Assembly: GCA_964638035.1 (NCBI GenBank)
Contig: CAZWXD010000043.1
Coordinates: 1 to 10,566, forward strand
Direction of reading: 5' to 3'
DNA from: JAGGAG01 sp964638035
Lineage (GTDB): Bacteria; Gemmatimonadota; Gemmatimonadetes; Gemmatimonadales; GWC2-71-9
Length of the DNA: 10,566 nucleotides
The notes below the pieces were generated by a model. That model searched no databases, was not told where the DNA came from, and saw nothing but the letters and a program-made list of their open reading frames with translations. Each line of letters begins with the position of its first letter. Position 1 is the first letter of the stretch. Below, piece after piece: positions 7,886 to 10,566 of the stretch. Made by a program: the position numbers and the translations under genes.

Positions 7886-7943
7886 CTATCGCAGGAACAG
7901 TTTCGCTGGTTGCACGACGCTTCACGCTTACGCCGAGGTTGAC

Positions 7944-8471
7944 ATGTCCCGTTCCCGCCGCAATGGCGCGTCGGCCATCGCCCCCGCGCTCATCGAGACC
8001 AAGAACGACCTGCCCGAGGAAACCCGGATCCAGGTCATTGAACTCCTCAACCAGCGCCTCGCAGATTGCATTGACCTCGAGACGCACTGCAAGCAGGCCC
8101 ACTGGAACGTCAAGGGGCCGGGCTTCATCGCACTGCACAAGCTCTTCGACGAGGTCAACGAGGCGGTGGAGGACTACGTGGACGACATTGCCGAGCGCAT
8201 CGTGCAGCTCGGTGGCCAGGCCATGGGCACCGCCCGGCTCGTTGCGGAACGGAGCAGCCTGATCGACTATCCCCCCGCCATCTCGTCCGGTGAGGAGCAT
8301 GTCGCGGCGCTGTCCGACTCCCTCGCCGCGTTCGGGCGCACCGTGCGCATGGGCATTGACGAGATGGATGACCTCGATGACAAGGATTCCGCCGACCTGC
8401 TGACCGGGGTCTCCCGCGGCATCGACAAGTTCCTCTGGTTCGTCGAGGCGCACCAGCAGGCCAACGCCTGA
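7944..8471 (+). CDS. dps: Dps-type ferritin-like DNA-protection protein
   Basis: 175-residue ferritin-like protein expected to form a hollow 12-subunit shell that oxidises Fe(II) with peroxide and stores it, protecting DNA in the cytoplasm. It closely follows E. coli Dps. The ferroxidase ligands are all present: H53 (QAHWNVKG), H65, D69, D80 and E84 (YVDDIAERIVQLGG), equivalent to E. coli H51, H63, D67, D78 and E82. The C-terminal text DKFLWFVEAH matches the usual end of the fold. The N-terminal tail (SRSRR) is basic, as in Dps proteins that bind DNA directly. GAGG at 7935-7938, five bases before the ATG, is a good ribosome-binding site and fixes the start. A palindrome and promoter candidate lie upstream. 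The next gene appears to start on its stop codon (CTGA). Confidence 0.95.
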   Translation: MSRSRRNGASAIAPALIETKNDLPEETRIQVIELLNQRLADCIDLETHCKQAHWNVKGPGFIALHKLFDEVNEAVEDYVDDIAERIVQLGGQAMGTARLVAERSSLIDYPPAISSGEEHVAALSDSLAAFGRTVRMGIDEMDDLDDKDSADLLTGVSRGIDKFLWFVEAHQQANA

Positions 8472-9340
8472 CGACACGATCCAGCGCGCGCCTGGGCCTC
8501 CTGGGCGCCGCGGTCCTTTTCTCCACCGGCGGCGCCGCCATCAAGGCCACGACCCTCACGGGGTGGCAGGTGGCGGCGGGGCGCTCTGGCGTGGCGGCCA
8601 TTGTCCTGCTCCTCTGCCTCCCGGCGGCACGACGGGGGTGGAGCCGCGGGGTCATGCTGGTGGCGATCGCATACGCCGCGACCCTGGTCCTGTTCGTCCT
8701 GGCCAACAAGGCCACCACATCCGCCAACGCGATCTTCCTCCAGTCTGCGGCACCACTGTACCTCGCCATTGCGAGCCCCTTCGTGCTGGGTGAGCGGGTG
8801 CGGCGGGACGAGTGGTGGGTCATGGGGCTCATTGCGCTGGGGCTCGTGATCTGCTTCCGGGCAGAGTCAACAGTTGGCGCCACTGCACCCGACCCGGTGC
8901 GCGGCAACATCCTCGGCGTCGCGAGCGGCGTCTGCTACGCGGCCATGGTCCTCGGCCTCAGGTGGCTGGGCCGACACGAGGGCGAACGCGGCCTTGCCGC
9001 GGTAGCCCTGGGGAACATCCTCGCGTGTGTCGCTGCGCTGCCCCTGGCCCTGCCGGTGGCACATGCCACGGCCACGGACCTCGTCGTGGTGGGCTACCTG
9101 GGCGTGTTCCAGATCGGCCTGGCCTACGTGCTGGTGGCCGGCGCGATGCGCATCGTGCCGGCGCTCGAAGCCTCCCTCCTCTTGCTGGTGGAACCGGTGT
9201 TGAACCCGGTCTGGGCCTGGCTGGCGCACGGGGAGCAGCCCGGGCGCGCCGCCCTCCTGGGCGGCCTCATCATCCTGGGTTGCACCGTGGTGCTGGCAGT
9301 ACGAGGTGCGCGCCGCGGTGCGCTCGCCGCGGAAGCCTGA
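8468..9340 (+). CDS. EamA/DMT-family transporter, apparent CTG start
   Basis: 290-residue inner-membrane permease of the drug/metabolite transporter superfamily; substrate unknown. Ten hydrophobic segments in two EamA halves (about 8-131 and 146-278) fit the family. The first conventional start in frame is GTG at 8570, but that start cuts away helix 1, whose family-like text continues upstream (RLGLLGAAVLFSTGGAAIKA, residues 8-27 in this model). The frame is open back to a stop at 8378 and holds no ATG, GTG or TTG. The best start is therefore CTG at 8468, which overlaps the dps stop as CTGA and has GCAGG at 8456-8460, seven bases before. ACG at 8471 is a weaker choice. The second half ends with the usual glutamate-proline element VEPVLNPVWAWL (241-252). 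Being embedded after dps suggests shared transcription. Confidence 0.85.
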   Translation: MTTRSSARLGLLGAAVLFSTGGAAIKATTLTGWQVAAGRSGVAAIVLLLCLPAARRGWSRGVMLVAIAYAATLVLFVLANKATTSANAIFLQSAAPLYLAIASPFVLGERVRRDEWWVMGLIALGLVICFRAESTVGATAPDPVRGNILGVASGVCYAAMVLGLRWLGRHEGERGLAAVALGNILACVAALPLALPVAHATATDLVVVGYLGVFQIGLAYVLVAGAMRIVPALEASLLLLVEPVLNPVWAWLAHGEQPGRAALLGGLIILGCTVVLAVRGARRGALAAEA

Positions 9341-9368
9341 GCCTCGCCACTCCCCGGGCCCTCCGATC

Positions 9369-9989
9369 GTGCCGACCCTCATCGAGACCATGCGCGTGCA
9401 GGCTGGGCGCGCCCCGCTCTGGTACCTCCACGTGCGGCGCCTGAGCGAAAGTTGCCTCGCCCTTGGCGTGCCGCTGCCGCTCAAGCTCGAGGTGCCCTCC
9501 GGGCCCGACCGGGTGCTTCGCTGGGACGTGAGCAGCCGGGGCATCGAGGCGTCGGAGCGCCCCCACCCCTCGGCGTCGCCACTCCGCCTGATCACCAGCC
9601 GCATCACGCACCGCCCCTATGCGCACAAGACCACCGAACGCGGGCCGTTCGACCAGGCCCGCGCCGAGGCGGTGGGGCGGGGGGCGGACGACGGGGTGCT
9701 GCTCTTCCCGTCGGGAGAACCGGCTGAGTGCGGGATCTGGAGCCTCTTCTGGTGGGAGGACGACGGCCTCGTGGCCCCACCGCTTTCCTCTGGGGTGCTC
9801 CGGAGCGTGTCGCGCATGAGGATCGAGGAACTGGTGGGACCATTGCGCCCCGTCCGCCCGCTCCGGCCCCTTCGCTCGCTCCTTGCGGCCAACGCTGTCC
9901 GTGGCGTCGTGCCAGTGGCCTCGCTGGATGCTGTTCCGGTACCCCCGGACCCCAGGACAGAGACCCTGGCGCAGGCCTTCTGGCCTTGA
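9369..9989 (+). CDS. pabC: Class IV aminotransferase-fold protein, aminodeoxychorismate lyase-like
   Basis: 206-residue PLP enzyme of fold type IV. The best guess is aminodeoxychorismate lyase, which makes p-aminobenzoate and pyruvate for folate synthesis. Visible landmarks are LIETMRV near the N-terminus, a likely PLP lysine K87 in YAHKTTERGPF, the glutamate E120 in PAECGIWSLFWW, and PPLSSGVLRSVSR (137-149). They line up in order with E. coli PabC (269 residues). It lacks about 25 N-terminal residues of stand-alone PabC and starts where the lyase part of PabB-PabC fusions usually does. GTG at 9369 was chosen, 28 bases after the transporter. A GTG at 9306 would add 21 Pro/Arg-rich residues overlapping that gene, and an ATG at 9390 would cut the conserved start. 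No pabB is visible. A D-amino-acid or branched-chain aminotransferase is a possible alternative. An RPL-rich stretch lies at 157-170. Confidence 0.72.
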   Translation: MPTLIETMRVQAGRAPLWYLHVRRLSESCLALGVPLPLKLEVPSGPDRVLRWDVSSRGIEASERPHPSASPLRLITSRITHRPYAHKTTERGPFDQARAEAVGRGADDGVLLFPSGEPAECGIWSLFWWEDDGLVAPPLSSGVLRSVSRMRIEELVGPLRPVRPLRPLRSLLAANAVRGVVPVASLDAVPVPPDPRTETLAQAFWP

Positions 9990-10015
9990 CCAACCCCCGT
10001 CGTAGCTTAGTTTTG
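9986..10015 (+). promoter_or_regulatory. Candidate promoter of the tRNA cluster
   Basis: TTGACC at 9986-9991 and TAGTTTTG at 10008-10015 are 16 bases apart and lie about 40 bases before tRNA-His. The first overlaps the stop codon of the PabC-like gene. The pair fits a sigma-70-like promoter (TTGACC, TAGTTT), and the second box also fits the TAnnTTTG pattern of Bacteroidota. It is the strongest promoter-like pair I found, and it sits where a promoter is needed. Confidence 0.5.
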
Positions 10016-10052
10016 TGAGCCTCGCGGGACCGGGGGCGGGGTCGGCGTTCGT

Positions 10053-10127
10053 GGTGGGTGTAGCTCAATCGGTTAGAGCGCCGCACTGTGGCTGCGGAGG
10101 TTGCGGGTTCAATTCCCGTCACTCACC
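10053..10127 (+). tRNA. tRNA-His (anticodon GTG)
   Basis: Full cloverleaf. The acceptor GTGGGTG (10054-10060) pairs with CACTCAC (10120-10126) through one G-T pair. The anticodon stem CCGCA/TGCGG encloses loop CTGTGGC with anticodon GTG at 10088-10090, and the T-arm is GCGGGTTCAATTCCCGT. The genomic base 10053 is G opposite C at 10127, as expected for the extra G-1 : C73 pair unique to tRNA-His. The 3' CCA is not encoded. Confidence 0.95.
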
Positions 10128-10165
10128 CTCTGGTCGCGGAATCGGTCGTCCGCGGAGCGGTACAG

Positions 10166-10238
10166 AGGTCCGTAGCTCAATTGGTAGAGCACCGGTCTCC
10201 AAAACCGGGGGTTGGGGGTTCGATTCCCTCCGGGCCTG
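10166..10238 (+). tRNA. tRNA-Trp (anticodon CCA)
   Basis: Acceptor AGGTCCG (10166-10172) pairs with CGGGCCT (10231-10237), discriminator G. The anticodon stem CCGGT/ACCGG encloses loop CTCCAAA with anticodon CCA at 10199-10201. D-arm GCTCAATTGGTAGAGC and T-arm GGGGGTTCGATTCCCTC are standard. The CCA tail is not encoded. It lies 38 bases after tRNA-His. Confidence 0.95.
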
Positions 10239-10261
10239 TTGGTGCAGGGTGCAGTGACGAT

Positions 10262-10334
10262 GGCGCTATCGTCTAGGGGCCTAGGACACAGCCCTCTCAA
10301 GGCTGGAACACGGGTTCGAATCCCGTTAGCGCTA
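10262..10334 (+). tRNA. tRNA-Glu (anticodon CTC)
   Basis: Acceptor GGCGCTA (10262-10268) pairs with TAGCGCT (10327-10333) with a G-T first pair, discriminator A. The anticodon stem CAGCC/GGCTG encloses loop CCTCTCA-A with anticodon CTC at 10296-10298. T-arm ACGGGTTCGAATCCCGT. CCA is not encoded. It reads GAG codons, the common Glu codon in this GC-rich sequence. Confidence 0.93.
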
Positions 10335-10409
10335 TGATGGACCGGGGCGGGTGGGCGAGGCCTGGTGGTGCTCGCCTGGAGTGGGGGAAGTACCCGCGAT
10401 GCGGTGGCC

Positions 10410-10481
10410 GGCCCCATCGTCTATCGGCTAGGACGCGACCCTTTCAAGGTCGAAAGACGGGTTCGATTCCCGTTGGGGCTA
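10410..10481 (+). tRNA. tRNA-Glu (anticodon TTC)
   Basis: Acceptor GGCCCCA (10410-10416) pairs with TGGGGCT (10474-10480) with a G-T first pair, discriminator A. The anticodon stem CGACC/GGTCG encloses a loop with anticodon TTC at 10443-10445. T-arm ACGGGTTCGATTCCCGT. CCA is not encoded. The body resembles the Glu(CTC) gene upstream, especially the D-arm start TCGTCTA and the T-arm, which suggests an old duplication. The 75 bases between the two Glu genes hold only a small hairpin. Confidence 0.93.
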
Positions 10482-10498
10482 TTCCACAAGGGTGTTTC

Positions 10499-10566
10499 GC
10501 GGCGCTAGCTCAATTGGCAGAGCAAGTGACTCTTAATCACTAGGTTGTAGGTTCGATTCCTACGCG
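10499..10566 (+). tRNA. tRNA-Lys (anticodon CTT), cut by window end
   Basis: Acceptor 5' strand GCGGCGC (10499-10505), D-arm GCTCAATTGGCAGAGC, anticodon stem AGTGA/TCACT with loop CTCTTAA (anticodon CTT), and T-arm GTAGGTTCGATTCCTAC. The window stops after the first three bases (GCG) of the 3' acceptor strand, which match the 5' strand so far. About four acceptor bases and the discriminator lie beyond the end. Confidence 0.9.

Noticed and set aside
10354..10376. Hairpin GGCGAG-N11-CTCGCC between the two tRNA-Glu genes, considered as a terminator
   Set aside because: No T-run follows and same-direction tRNA genes continue downstream. It may be a processing hairpin, but this cannot be supported.
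10015..10543. Short open frames across the tRNA cluster
   Set aside because: They run through complete tRNA cloverleaves and have no independent support.
10053..10566. tRNA genes as an integration site for a mobile element
   Set aside because: No integrase, no direct repeat of a tRNA 3' end and no change in composition is visible in the window.

Overview
The window is dense, GC-rich bacterial chromosome with little space between genes. No rRNA, insertion sequence, integrase or CRISPR array is visible. Taxonomy is inference only. High GC, a tripartite secretion locus resembling Bacteroidota-type exporters, and A/T-poor promoter spots of the form TAnnTTTG suggest the FCB superphylum, and a high-GC lineage such as Gemmatimonadota would fit. 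No marker gene here proves this.

Layout. (1) 57-1436, minus strand: a tryptophanase, identified by residues that separate it from tyrosine phenol-lyase. (2) A 165-base divergent intergenic region leads into 1602-6612, plus strand. This is a translationally coupled set of three genes (overlaps GTGA and TGATG): a type-I-secretion-like ABC exporter, a HlyD-type adaptor and a TolC-type outer-membrane factor. Together they would form an inner-membrane to outer-membrane conduit. No cargo gene is present. The exporter's nucleotide-binding domain lacks the usual residues in Walker A, Q-loop, signature and Walker B, which is the most unusual thing in the window. (3) 6676-7847: an HdeD/DUF308 membrane protein overlapping a DedA-family membrane protein. 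(4) 7944-9989: a Dps-type ferritin with a good ribosome-binding site and a palindrome plus candidate promoter upstream. It is followed, with tight spacing, by an EamA-type transporter that appears to start at CTG, and by a short class IV aminotransferase-fold protein resembling aminodeoxychorismate lyase (PabC). (5) 10053-10566: a tRNA cluster, His(GTG), Trp(CCA), Glu(CTC), Glu(TTC) and Lys(CTT). The Lys gene is cut by the window edge. A TTGACC / TAGTTTTG promoter candidate lies just upstream.

How it fits together. Most genes look like ordinary housekeeping or stress functions: indole formation, iron sequestration and DNA protection, membrane homeostasis, folate precursor synthesis and translation. 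The exporter trio is the only candidate for something poorly described. It is a complete envelope-spanning machine whose motor domain looks unable to hydrolyse ATP in the normal way.
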